A stretch of 64,000 bases of DNA, from the NCBI RefSeq assembly GCF_022810405.1, contig NZ_JALGQE010000004.1:248001-312000 (forward strand). Reading direction: 5' to 3'. Origin of the DNA: Rhodococcus sp. ARC_M5 (lineage in GTDB: Bacteria; Actinomycetota; Actinomycetes; Mycobacteriales; Mycobacteriaceae). This document shows positions 16,135 to 24,693 of the stretch, one piece after another. A program made the translations under genes and the position numbers. Numbering within the stretch: the first letter of the stretch is position 1; each line of letters starts with the position of its first letter. Under the pieces are notes generated by a model. The model searched no databases and was not told the DNA's origin. It saw only the letters and a program-made list of their open reading frames with translations.

Positions 16135-17733
16135 TCAGCGCCGCGGTATGCCGAAGTCCGGGAACGGAAGATCGAACGGCCGAGTCGATCGCGTCGTGGT
16201 CGTCGCACGCGTGGTCGTCGCACGGGTGGTCGTCGCACGCGTCGTGGTCGGCTGCGCGGTGGTGGGACGAGTGGTCGTTGCGGGAGGCACCGCCGTCGTC
16301 GGGCCAACTGTCGCCTGGTCGCGGGTGGGCCGCTCGGGGGCCGTCGACTCCTGGGCCACGGAGGGGGCACCGGTCGTGGCCACCGCTCGCCGGGCCGTTG
16401 TGCTGGTCACCGGATCCGTCGTGGTCGGCACCTCGGACGACGACGTTGCCGACGCACCGATCGGCGCGGAAGGCGTCGCCGTCGTGGTCGCGAGCGGCAG
16501 CGAGGATGCAGTGGACGCGGCGGGCGAACCGTCGGCCGCCGGAACCACCGACTGCGAGCGAGCGATCTGCGAGGAGTCCTGCGAGGAATCGACGGACGGC
16601 ACCGGATCGTCACCGCTGGTTCGCGCCGCCGCAGCGACCATGGTTCCGGCTACGGACACCGCGACCAGCGCCGCGAGCGCTCCACCGAGATGCCGAGACT
16701 TGTTGGCCCTGGTGGTTCGCCTGGACGAGGTGTCGCTGTGCCTGGGGCGTTTCGAGACCACCGCGCCGGGGGCAACAGCGGCGACTTCGAACTCGTCGGA
16801 GCCACGCTCGACGGCGGGGAACCGATCGGTGAGTGCGTCGCGCGGCGTCGGCGCAGGCCGCAGTCCCGCGGTTCGGGCGATTCCAGCGGCACCGTGCGCC
16901 GCCAACAGTTCCGGCTGCTCGGGGACGTAGACCGGCATCGACACCGCGTCGAACAGGACCTGCTGGACGATCTGCATGTTGGCTCCGCCACCGACCGCGA
17001 CGACCGCGTCGATGTGAATGCCCTGCGCGCCGACGGCGTCGAGCACGTCGACGGCCATCGAGACGGCTCGGTGTACGGAATCTCGGACGAGCTCGTCGAG
17101 ATTGCCACGCCACAGCGATACACGTCCGCCGACGAACGGTCCCAGGATCGACACGCTGCGGAGTAGGGAGAGTTCGTGTTTTCCGTTGCGAACATCGTGC
17201 ACGAGTTGTCTGCGAGCCTCGACCGTCAACGCCTCGGCTGCCCCGAACGTCGAGATGAGCTGCTCGCACAGCACACGATCGCAGTCGTCGCCGCTCAATT
17301 CGTCCGTTCGACGCGCTGCGAGAACCCGCCCGCTGTCGATGTCCACGACGGACACCGAGGTACCGGACGCGCCGACGTCGAACAGAGCGACACAACGCTC
17401 ACCTGCCAGTACACCCGTCTCGCGCAGCGCGCCCAGCTGGGCACCGAGTTCCGACACGAGCATGACGCCGTCGGAGAAGTCCTGGTCGTACGCCGTTCTG
17501 GGGTCGCTCTCGCGCAGCGCGAGCACCGGAAAGTGGTGGCCGGACGCGTACTCGGTCGCCAGATCGTGCACCGAGGTGATGACGGTGTCCCAGGGATCGG
17601 GGGCGAGGCCGTTGGGTGCGGGTTGCGACGCGACCGGCTCGTGCACTTCCAGCACGACACCGGGGTGGCCGTCATCAGTGATCACACTGCGGAGACCACT
17701 CGACCCCAACGAAGCACCGGTAACCGCGGACAC
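16135..17733 (-). CDS. membrane-anchored Hsp70/actin-fold protein with Thr/Pro-rich tail
   Basis: A 532-residue protein. Residues about 1-300 carry an actin/Hsp70-like fold with LFDVGASGTSVSVVD and AVVAVGGGANMQIVQQVLFD, closely related to the 11897-12865 protein. A transmembrane helix lies at about 348-370 (GGALAALVAVSVAGTMVAAA). The last 160 residues are Ser/Thr/Pro/Ala-rich and end in three ATTTR repeats and a short hydrophobic-basic end (PFDLPFPDFG). The GTG start at 17733 is preceded by GAGG at 6 bp; a TTG 27 bp further upstream is less likely. The tail should be outside the membrane and is a plausible substrate for O-mannosylation. Function unknown. Confidence 0.75.
   Translation of the reverse strand: MSAVTGASLGSSGLRSVITDDGHPGVVLEVHEPVASQPAPNGLAPDPWDTVITSVHDLATEYASGHHFPVLALRESDPRTAYDQDFSDGVMLVSELGAQLGALRETGVLAGERCVALFDVGASGTSVSVVDIDSGRVLAARRTDELSGDDCDRVLCEQLISTFGAAEALTVEARRQLVHDVRNGKHELSLLRSVSILGPFVGGRVSLWRGNLDELVRDSVHRAVSMAVDVLDAVGAQGIHIDAVVAVGGGANMQIVQQVLFDAVSMPVYVPEQPELLAAHGAAGIARTAGLRPAPTPRDALTDRFPAVERGSDEFEVAAVAPGAVVSKRPRHSDTSSRRTTRANKSRHLGGALAALVAVSVAGTMVAAAARTSGDDPVPSVDSSQDSSQIARSQSVVPAADGSPAASTASSLPLATTTATPSAPIGASATSSSEVPTTTDPVTSTTARRAVATTGAPSVAQESTAPERPTRDQATVGPTTAVPPATTTRPTTAQPTTTRATTTRATTTRATTTTRSTRPFDLPFPDFGIPRR
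16196..16240. repeat. 15 bp tandem repeat, three copies
   Basis: GTGGTCGTCGCACGC is repeated three times with one base change in the middle copy. On the minus strand it encodes the ATTTR repeats near the C-terminus of the membrane-anchored Hsp70-like protein. Confidence 0.85.
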
Positions 17734-17839
17734 TCGAAACCTCGCTCTGGTAGGCCCCAACCCACGTGAGGTCTCCAGAGTAGCGTCACAACCGTACGTT
17801 CACCACGTTTCGGTGCGGCGAAACAAACTACACGATCGT

Positions 17840-18418
17840 CTAGTCGACGCTCGACCGAACGAAATTCAGGTATGCCTTCGATGGCGTCGGCCCGCGCTGA
17901 CCCTGATACTTCGACCCCACGGCGGCACTGCCGTACGGATTTTCGGACGGCGACGACAGCCGGAACAGACACAGCTGCCCGATCTTCATGCCCGGCCACA
18001 GCGTGATCGGCAGATTGGCGACGTTGGACAATTCCAACGTGATGTGGCCGCTGAAGCCCGGATCGATGAAGCCTGCGGTCGAATGCGTCAGTAGACCCAG
18101 CCGCCCGAGCGAGCTCTTTCCTTCGAGCCGGCCTGCCAGGTAGTCCGGCAGCGTCGTCAGTTCCAGCGTCGAGCCGAGTACGAACTCACCCGGGTGGAGA
18201 ACGAACGGCTCGCCGGCCGCGGGCTCGACCAACGTCGTCAGCTCGTCCTGCTGCAGCGACGGATCGATATGGGTATAGCGAGTGTTGTTGAACACCCGAA
18301 AGAGCTTGTCCAGCCGCACATCGACACTCGACGGCTGAACCATCGACGGGTCGAAGGGTTCGATCGCCAAGTTGCCCAGGGTCACTTCGGCACGGATGTC
18401 ACGGTCGGAGAGCAGCAC
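17840..18418 (-). CDS. dcd: dCTP deaminase
   Basis: A 192-residue trimeric nucleotide enzyme that deaminates dCTP; the actinobacterial (Mtb-type) proteins are bifunctional and go on to dUMP, supplying dTMP synthesis and keeping dUTP low. The family motif [20 protein letters not shown], with catalytic Glu, is intact near residues 114-133. [21 protein letters not shown] and [12 protein letters not shown] are also typical, and the C-terminal [19 protein letters not shown] is complete. The length equals the family norm. The start is GTG. It is the last gene of the minus-strand block and diverges from the acyltransferase-like gene. Confidence 0.97.
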   Translation of the reverse strand: MLLSDRDIRAEVTLGNLAIEPFDPSMVQPSSVDVRLDKLFRVFNNTRYTHIDPSLQQDELTTLVEPAAGEPFVLHPGEFVLGSTLELTTLPDYLAGRLEGKSSLGRLGLLTHSTAGFIDPGFSGHITLELSNVANLPITLWPGMKIGQLCLFRLSSPSENPYGSAAVGSKYQGQRGPTPSKAYLNFVRSSVD

Positions 18419-18558
18419 CTCTGCAGGCTACTGGTCCCCGACGGTCTCCCGCGACACACCCGAGCCCCGATCTCGACGTGTAGCTCGGCAAAAGAAAAGC
18501 CGGACAATCTGAAGGCGCAACCTTTCGCATTCTGGCAACTCCTATCAGGAAGACTGAC

Positions 18559-19272
18559 ATGACAATTCCATTCGACGTCCCCTCGTACTGGGATCACCGA
18601 TCCCAATGCCTCGTTCTGGCCACCACTCCTGCTGAGAATCCAGCTTTGTGGGCACAATTCCTGGACGGCGCAGAAGAAAGCTACATGCGACACGGTGTTA
18701 CCACTGCACTCGAAATGTCGACCATTCGTGACGGCGGCACCACTGCACTGTTCTTCGCCGCACTCGACCGAACCGGACACATAGTCGGCGGGGTACGGGT
18801 GCAAGGGCCGTATTCCTCGGTCGACCAATCGCACGCACTGATCGAATTCGCCGAATACCCCGAAGGCCGTCGCCACGTGCACACCATGCTCGACGAACGC
18901 ATCGGCTACGGAGTCGTCGAACTCAAGTCTGCGTGGGTCGCTCAGGACGCACCCCGTGGCCGTGCCGTCACGGCAATGATCGCGGAGTCCCCCGCCTACA
19001 GCGCGGCGCTGCTCGGCGCGCGCTACGCCCTGGCTACCGCGGCCTCCCACGTCCGAACCGCATGGCTCGGCACCGGAGCGGTCATCGCCACCCAGATCGC
19101 GCCGATCCCCTACCCGGACGATCGCTACCGAACCGAGGTGTTCTGGTGGGACAGAACAACAATCGCCTTCAATGCCGACCTGGCCACCTGGCGCCGGATG
19201 CGGCGCAACACGGTCACCCTGCTCGCACACCGCCGCGCAGCCGTCGCACTCCCGGAAGCAGTCGCATCATGA
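18559..19272 (+). CDS. acyltransferase-like protein (GNAT / N-acyl amino-acid synthase fold suspected)
   Basis: A 237-residue protein with no signal or membrane helix. The central part, ALFFAALDRTGHIVGGVRVQG, followed by HALIEFAEYPEGRRHV, VVELKSAWVA and a C-terminal WLGTGAVIATQIAPIPYPDD, has the strand-then-Gly-Gly-x-R pattern of GNAT-type acyltransferases, including the autoinducer-synthase-like N-acyl amino-acid synthases. I am not certain of the family. It is first in an operon: its stop overlaps the start of the ThiF-nitroreductase gene by 4 bp. The 140 bp upstream of its start are AT-richer than the surroundings. Confidence 0.6.
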   Translation: MTIPFDVPSYWDHRSQCLVLATTPAENPALWAQFLDGAEESYMRHGVTTALEMSTIRDGGTTALFFAALDRTGHIVGGVRVQGPYSSVDQSHALIEFAEYPEGRRHVHTMLDERIGYGVVELKSAWVAQDAPRGRAVTAMIAESPAYSAALLGARYALATAASHVRTAWLGTGAVIATQIAPIPYPDDRYRTEVFWWDRTTIAFNADLATWRRMRRNTVTLLAHRRAAVALPEAVAS

Positions 19273-21383
19273 ACAATCGAACCACATCCGGCCACAGTTG
19301 GAAGCCTGTGATATTCGACGAGACGGACGCCACACAGCGCGCCGCCCTCGACGAACTCAGACGCGACCCGACCCTCACATTCCTCGATGAGCGACCGACG
19401 CAGAGAATGGGGTTGCAGTCACTTCTACCCAGCCCTGAGCAGAGCCTTCTCGACGAAAGTGACAGGTGGGTCTTCTTTCCGTGGCGCAGAACGGTGGTTT
19501 CGGTTCTCGGACCGAACTCGTTTCGACACCTCAGACTCGACAGAAACAGGAACAAGATAACCCTGGCCGAACAGAATTCCTTGGGAGATCTCACGATAGG
19601 AATCATCGGCCTCAGCGTCGGACACTCCATTGCCCACACCCTCGCACTCGAAGGGATATGCGGGACGCTTCGCCTCGCCGATTTCGACGAGATCGAACTG
19701 TCCAACCTCAACAGAATTCCGGCCTCCATCCTCGATCTCGGTATCAACAAAGCAGTCGTCGCTGCCCGACGCATTGCCGAAATCGACCCGTATCTACGCG
19801 TCGACATCGCCCAGGACGGAATCACCGACGACACCATCGACGAGTTCTTCGACGGACTGGACGTGCTCGTCGAGGAATGCGACTCCCTCGACGTCAAGGT
19901 CCGCGCCCGCGAAGCAGCCAGGTCACGGGGCATCCCGGTGCTGATGGAGACCTCCGACCGCGGACTGCTCGACGTCGAACGGTTCGACCTCGAACCCGAC
20001 CGCCCGGTGTTCCACGGCGTCCTCGGCGAGATCGACTCGACCAGCCTGCAGGGGCTGAGCACCCGCGACAAGATCCCGATCGTGCTCGATCAGCTCGACG
20101 CCTCCCTGCTCTCCGCCCGGATGGCCGCCTCGATGGTGGAAGTGGGTGAAACGATCGAGACCTGGCCACAATTGGGCGGCGACGTACAACTCGGCGGTGC
20201 GACCATCGCCGCCGCTGTTCGACGCCTCGGCACCGGAGCACCACTGCCGTCCGGGCGCATCCGCATCGATCTGGACACCCATCTCGACGCCCTCGCGCCA
20301 CCGACACCGACGCGTCCAGCGCGGTCGACGATCGACACTCACCACACCTCCGTCGATGCCGACGCACTGATACTCGACGCGGCCGGCCGGGCACCGTCCG
20401 GTGGGAACAGTCAGCCGTGGACGTTCACGCGCGACGGACACACCGTGCGGATCGGCGTGGACAGAACGCGAACCTCGACCCTCGACATCGACTTCCGCGG
20501 CAGCTGCGTGGCAGTGGGTGCCGCGGCCTTCAATGCGCGGGTGGTGGCCACCGCACAGGGCAGGCTCGCCGGTACGGACATCACCGAGTACGGAGTCGCG
20601 ATCGCGCTGCGCGAGGGCGACCCACACCCCGTCACCGATCGACGCCTGCTCGACGGGGTTCTGACGCGGTGCACCAATCGGAACATGGGCACCGGCGCAC
20701 CCCTGGACGCGGATATCGCCGACGACATCGCCGCTGCGGCGGAAGCAGAAGGCGGACGGGCCGTACTGCTGACGGCACCCGAATCCATCGCCGCGGCCGC
20801 GGATATTCTCGCCGCTGCCGACCGAATCCGGTATCTCACACCGCACCTGCACCGAGACATGTTCTCCGAGTTGCGCTGGCCTGGAGATCTCGATCCCGAT
20901 CGGGGAATCGAGGTCTCCACGCTGGGAATCGACGACGCGGACCTGTCCAAGCTCGAGATCGTCAAGCGACCGGACGTGATGGAGCTCGTGCATGCCTGGG
21001 GCGCAGGCGCGGCTCTGGAGAGCGACATACGTGATCGAGTGCTGTCGAGTTCGGCACTGGCAGTCGTCGTCGTGCCCGGATCGACGGCCGAGCATTACAT
21101 CAGAGGAGGATGTGCAATGGAGAACGTATGGGTAACTGCACATTTGCGCGGACTTGCGGTGCAACCCGTTTCCCCCGCGTTCCTCTACGCGCACACCGCG
21201 GCCGAGCATCGGCAACTGTCGCCGCATCACGCAGAAGCGTTGCAGCAGTTGAATTCTAGGTTCCGGATGCTCTTCGACCTCGCCAGCGCCGACTCCATGG
21301 CACTGGTGTTGCGGCTGAGTTGCGCCCCGAAATCCACGATTCACAGCCGCAGACTTCCTGTTTCGGCGTCCGTCTCGGGGTAG
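19269..21383 (+). CDS. moeY: ThiF-type adenylyltransferase fused to nitroreductase-like domain (Rv1355c/MoeY family)
   Basis: A 704-residue fusion. Residues about 95-340 are an E1/ThiF/MoeB fold: TIGIIGLSVGHSIAHTLALE is the nucleotide loop and LADFDEIELSNLNRI the adenylation motif. Residues about 365-690 resemble a nitroreductase: AAGRAPSGGNSQPWTF, TRCTNRNMGTGAPL and ENVWVTAHLRGLAVQP. No adjacent ubiquitin-like or ThiS-like protein is visible. Mtb Rv1355c, called MoeY, has the same architecture and also lies beside a GGDEF-EAL gene (Rv1354c). The molybdopterin name is historical; activation of a carboxylate and flavin redox chemistry on it is inferred. Translation is coupled to the acyltransferase-like gene. 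Confidence 0.85.
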   Translation: MNNRTTSGHSWKPVIFDETDATQRAALDELRRDPTLTFLDERPTQRMGLQSLLPSPEQSLLDESDRWVFFPWRRTVVSVLGPNSFRHLRLDRNRNKITLAEQNSLGDLTIGIIGLSVGHSIAHTLALEGICGTLRLADFDEIELSNLNRIPASILDLGINKAVVAARRIAEIDPYLRVDIAQDGITDDTIDEFFDGLDVLVEECDSLDVKVRAREAARSRGIPVLMETSDRGLLDVERFDLEPDRPVFHGVLGEIDSTSLQGLSTRDKIPIVLDQLDASLLSARMAASMVEVGETIETWPQLGGDVQLGGATIAAAVRRLGTGAPLPSGRIRIDLDTHLDALAPPTPTRPARSTIDTHHTSVDADALILDAAGRAPSGGNSQPWTFTRDGHTVRIGVDRTRTSTLDIDFRGSCVAVGAAAFNARVVATAQGRLAGTDITEYGVAIALREGDPHPVTDRRLLDGVLTRCTNRNMGTGAPLDADIADDIAAAAEAEGGRAVLLTAPESIAAAADILAAADRIRYLTPHLHRDMFSELRWPGDLDPDRGIEVSTLGIDDADLSKLEIVKRPDVMELVHAWGAGAALESDIRDRVLSSSALAVVVVPGSTAEHYIRGGCAMENVWVTAHLRGLAVQPVSPAFLYAHTAAEHRQLSPHHAEALQQLNSRFRMLFDLASADSMALVLRLSCAPKSTIHSRRLPVSASVSG

Positions 21384-21447
21384 AGTCCGCCCGAAGACCA
21401 GGGGGAACAGTCCTGCACTGCGTCTACTCAGAGGCGGGAGTGGAGTC

Positions 21448-23283
21448 CTGGAGAGCACACAGACGCTCGAGGTCCTCGTCACCGGCGTCGCAACCGAACT
21501 CATGGGAGTCGATGCGGCGACGGTGCGCGAGGCCTACGACTCCGTTCTGCGGCAACTCGTGGACTACCTCGGTATCGACTTCAGCTTCCTTCGGCACAAC
21601 GATTTCGAGGCCAGAGCCACCAGGCTCACTTCGGAGTGGCCACCACGATTGAGCGTGCCCGATCCCGATCCGTTGGCAGTGGTCTACTTCGACGACGCCG
21701 ACTCGGTGTTCCGACTGGCCGAAACACTGACCGAACCAGCAGTGTTTCGGCCGGATCCGGGGCAGGAGGACTACCGCCGACGCGTCGAGCAAGGGTCAGG
21801 ATTCTCCGCGACGTCGATGGCCGTGGTCCCGCTGCTGCACTCCGGCCGCACCACCGGCATCCTCGGCTTCATCAAGATCGGCGATCGAAGTTGGTCCGAG
21901 GCGGAACTCAACGCGCTCAAAGCAATTGCTGCACTGCTCTCCCAACTGCAGGCGCGAGTGAGCGCCGAGGAGCAACTTCGATTCTCGGCGTTACACGACG
22001 ACCTGACGAAACTGCCGAACCGCACGGCCTTCGCACAGCATCTCCGAGAGCGACTCGACCCGTCCATGCCGGGCCCCGTCGCAGTGATGCACATCGATCT
22101 CGATCGGCTGAAGGCATTGAACGACTTTCTCGGGCACCTTGCCGGAGACCACTACCTCGTGACCATCGCCCAGCGACTACAGAGTTTCGTCGGTGGAACG
22201 GCAGGCCTCGCCGCGCGGCTGGGCGGAGACGAATTCGTCGTCGCGCTCGCCGGGCCGTGTTCGGCGCGCGTCGCGACACACCACGCCGAGGTGATCGCCG
22301 ATGCCATGAACGCACCCGTCACCCTCGGAGTCGAACGGATCAGCAGAAGCGCGAGCATCGGAATCGCCTTCGGGATCCCGGGCAAGCACACTGCGGAGTC
22401 ACTTCTGCGGCAAGCAGATCAGGCCGCACTGGTGGCCAAACGCGCAGGCGGCCACGACATCGCCCTGTTCACCGAGGAGATGCGCGCCGAGTCCGAGCTT
22501 CGCAACGACGTCGAGATCCACCTGCGCGACGCCATCGCGGGCGACTCGTTGACCCTGCACTTCCAGCCCGAGGTGGACCTCGTCACCGGCCGCATCACCG
22601 CTTTCGAGGCACTGGTTCGATGGCAGCACCCGACGCGCGGGCTGCTCCCTCCGTCCGCCTTCATCCCGGTCGCAGAGGAGACCAACCTCGCCGGTGAACT
22701 CGGTCGCTGGGTCCTCGACCGCGCCTGCCGCACCCTCGCCGACTGGCGCCGCGAGATCCCCGACCTCGATATCGCGATGCGCGTGAACATATCCCCCGTC
22801 CAACTGGTCACCAACGGCTTCGTCGGTACCGTCGCACGAGCCCTCAACGAGTTCTCCATAGCCGGGCCCGATCTCTGCCTCGAGATCACCGAAGTGGCAG
22901 TGGTGCAGGACCTTTCCCGCACCCGCGTGACACTGCGCGAACTCCGTGAACTCGGCGTGCAAGTGGCCATCGACGACTTCGGCACCGGCTACAGCTCGCT
23001 GTCTCACCTCAAGGAACTCCCCGTCGATGCACTCAAGATCGACCGCGCCTTCGTCACGGACCTCGGCGACGACGACAGCGGCGACCTCGCGATCGTCCGG
23101 TCCATCCTCGGGCTCGCCCGGGCATTCGGACTGAGCATCATCGCCGAAGGCGTCGAAACGGAGAGCGCAAGGAAGACCTTGGTCGAACTGGGATGCACCC
23201 GCGCGCAGGGCTACCTGTTCTCCGAGCCGGTAGCAGCCGACGACGCCCTCGCCCTGCTGCACTGCGTGCGCATCGACATCTGA
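21448..23283 (+). CDS. GAF-GGDEF-EAL cyclic di-GMP enzyme (Rv1354c-like)
   Basis: A sensor-turnover enzyme of 593 residues from ATG 21502, or 611 if a CTG at 21448 is used. An N-terminal GAF-like domain (about 1-150, YLGIDFSFLRHNDFEARATR) is followed by GGDEF (RLGGDEFVVALAG near 239) and EAL (FEALVRWQHPTRG near 369, AIDDFGTGYSSLSHLKELP). Both signature motifs are intact, so synthesis and hydrolysis are both possible. The frame stays open upstream of the ATG and encodes LESTQTLEVLVTGVATEL, which looks like part of the GAF lead helix; a GGGAG site stands 7 bp before the CTG. The ATG at 21502 has no good ribosome site. Confidence 0.85.
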   Translation: MESTQTLEVLVTGVATELMGVDAATVREAYDSVLRQLVDYLGIDFSFLRHNDFEARATRLTSEWPPRLSVPDPDPLAVVYFDDADSVFRLAETLTEPAVFRPDPGQEDYRRRVEQGSGFSATSMAVVPLLHSGRTTGILGFIKIGDRSWSEAELNALKAIAALLSQLQARVSAEEQLRFSALHDDLTKLPNRTAFAQHLRERLDPSMPGPVAVMHIDLDRLKALNDFLGHLAGDHYLVTIAQRLQSFVGGTAGLAARLGGDEFVVALAGPCSARVATHHAEVIADAMNAPVTLGVERISRSASIGIAFGIPGKHTAESLLRQADQAALVAKRAGGHDIALFTEEMRAESELRNDVEIHLRDAIAGDSLTLHFQPEVDLVTGRITAFEALVRWQHPTRGLLPPSAFIPVAEETNLAGELGRWVLDRACRTLADWRREIPDLDIAMRVNISPVQLVTNGFVGTVARALNEFSIAGPDLCLEITEVAVVQDLSRTRVTLRELRELGVQVAIDDFGTGYSSLSHLKELPVDALKIDRAFVTDLGDDDSGDLAIVRSILGLARAFGLSIIAEGVETESARKTLVELGCTRAQGYLFSEPVAADDALALLHCVRIDI

Positions 23284-23315
23284 GCGCCCTGCTAACCTGG
23301 ACACCCGCACCACAC

Positions 23316-23389
23316 GCCGGTGTAGTTCATTGGTAGAACGCGACCTTCCCAAGGTTGAGAGGCGGGTTCGATTCCCGTCACCGGCTCCA
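23316..23389 (+). tRNA. tRNA-Gly (anticodon CCC)
   Basis: The sequence folds into a full cloverleaf: 7 bp acceptor stem GCCGGTG/CACCGGC, D arm GTTC...GAAC, anticodon stem CGACC/GGTTG with loop TTCCCAA, and T arm CGGGT-TCGATTC-CCGTC. The discriminator base is T and CCA is encoded. The anticodon CCC reads GGG glycine codons. It lies 32 bp after the c-di-GMP enzyme gene. Confidence 0.96.
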
Positions 23390-23673
23390 CCGATCGCCCC
23401 GCCCGGGGCCGTCTCCGCAGACTCCGCTCCTGTCTGCTCACCCAGCACGACTCACCGACTGCATCGAGTCACTGCCACCACTCCTGAAACAAACCGACCA
23501 CCGCTGAATATCGGTCACTACCTCGTTTTCGACCGTTAGCGCGGCGAATTCAATCATTGTATTCGCAAGAATTCCTGCATTTCAGAAGAGACTTCTACCG
23601 CCCGCTTTGTCGTGCTAGAAATCGAATGTCGACATTTGTTCACCGACATATGACCTGACAGGAATCCCCCCTC
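23390..23673. promoter_or_regulatory. AT-rich spacer upstream of the GH16 gene
   Basis: No gene is visible in these 284 bases. The second half (about 23500-23660) is markedly AT-richer than the window, with TTCGCAAGAATTCCTGCAT and GTCGACATTTGTTCACCGAC, and presumably holds the GH16 promoter. I see no clear palindrome. Confidence 0.4.
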
Positions 23674-24525
23674 ATGAAATCACTATCGACAATTGTTGCG
23701 GTCGCGCTGACCACGATGGCCGTGGTCGTCTCGGCGGCGACCGCCGCCCCCGCCCTCGCCGCACCCGCGAGAACCCAAGGCGGAGCAGGAACCCTGCTGT
23801 GGGAAGATCAGTTCAACGGATACGGCGGACCCGACCCCGCCAAGTGGGGCTTTCAAACCGGCCGCTGGGGCGCGAGTTCCGGTGAGCAGCAGTACTATAC
23901 AGATTCTTGGAACAACGCCAACCAGTTCAACGGTTCACTGAACATCACCGCACGGCGGGAGAATCCGCCCGACCGCAAGCAAGCACCGTACAACTTCACC
24001 AGCGCCCGCGTGGTCAGCATGTACAAGCAATCGGCGACGCCGCCGGTGCGCATCGAAGCATCGATCAAGATGCCGAGCGCCCAAGGCTTGTTGCCCGCAT
24101 TCTGGACTCTCGGAATGCAACCCGGTGGCGAATATTCATGGCCGAGCCAAGGGGAAGTCGATATCGTCGAAATTCCCGGGATGTACGGGCCTTCATTCAA
24201 TTTGCACGGCCCGGCCCGATCGAACCCCAATCAGGACGTGAAAGCCGGCGGCAGCATGAATCCCGTCGACAGTGGATTCCATACATACCGAATCGACTGG
24301 CTACCGACAAGCATTACCTGGTTCGTCGACGGAATCGCGCGATACTCCCTGAATCAAGCCCAGTACGAGGCGAAAGGCGGCAATTGGACCGCATTCTCGG
24401 GTACTTGGCCGCATTACATCCTGCTCAACGTCGCCGTGGGCAACAACTGGACCGGCAAGACACTGAACAGCACGCCGTACCCGCAGACGATGAGTGTCGA
24501 TTGGCTACGCGTGAGTCGGCTCTGA
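23674..24525 (+). CDS. secreted GH16 family glycoside hydrolase
   Basis: A 283-residue exported hydrolase. The first 30 residues are a Sec signal peptide ending around ALAAPA. The mature part is a GH16 jelly-roll with the catalytic ExDxxE motif in GEVDIVEIPGMYG near residue 168, plus WEDQFNGYGGPDPAKWGFQT at the start and HTYRIDWLPTSITWFVDG, all typical of laminarinase/beta-glucanase-like members. It probably cleaves beta-1,3 or mixed beta-glucan outside the cell. It stands alone, after a 284 bp AT-rich spacer, and is followed by a hairpin. Its coding GC is lower than its neighbours', so it may be acquired. Confidence 0.9.
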   Translation: MKSLSTIVAVALTTMAVVVSAATAAPALAAPARTQGGAGTLLWEDQFNGYGGPDPAKWGFQTGRWGASSGEQQYYTDSWNNANQFNGSLNITARRENPPDRKQAPYNFTSARVVSMYKQSATPPVRIEASIKMPSAQGLLPAFWTLGMQPGGEYSWPSQGEVDIVEIPGMYGPSFNLHGPARSNPNQDVKAGGSMNPVDSGFHTYRIDWLPTSITWFVDGIARYSLNQAQYEAKGGNWTAFSGTWPHYILLNVAVGNNWTGKTLNSTPYPQTMSVDWLRVSRL

Positions 24526-24552
24526 CCTGCACAGCAGCCTGTTTCACCCGCA

Positions 24553-24585
24553 CGGGGCTCAGCCACCACGGCTGAGCTCCGTTCG
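24553..24585 (+). terminator. intrinsic terminator after the GH16 gene
   Basis: GCTCAGCC-ACCAC-GGCTGAGC forms an 8 bp GC-rich stem with a short loop, 30 bp after the stop, followed by a weak T-containing stretch. Confidence 0.6.
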
Positions 24586-24693
24586 GTGTGCGCATTCGAC
24601 TCGGTTTCGGCGCCAGAACAATTCTTGTGACTTTTCTCAGCAATGACGTTTACTCGTAGGGACATTCCACAGTTCGAGGAATATCGTCATGCC

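Noticed and set aside
23330-23539. 69-codon open frame
   Set aside because: It starts inside the tRNA-Gly gene and has no domain or ribosome site.
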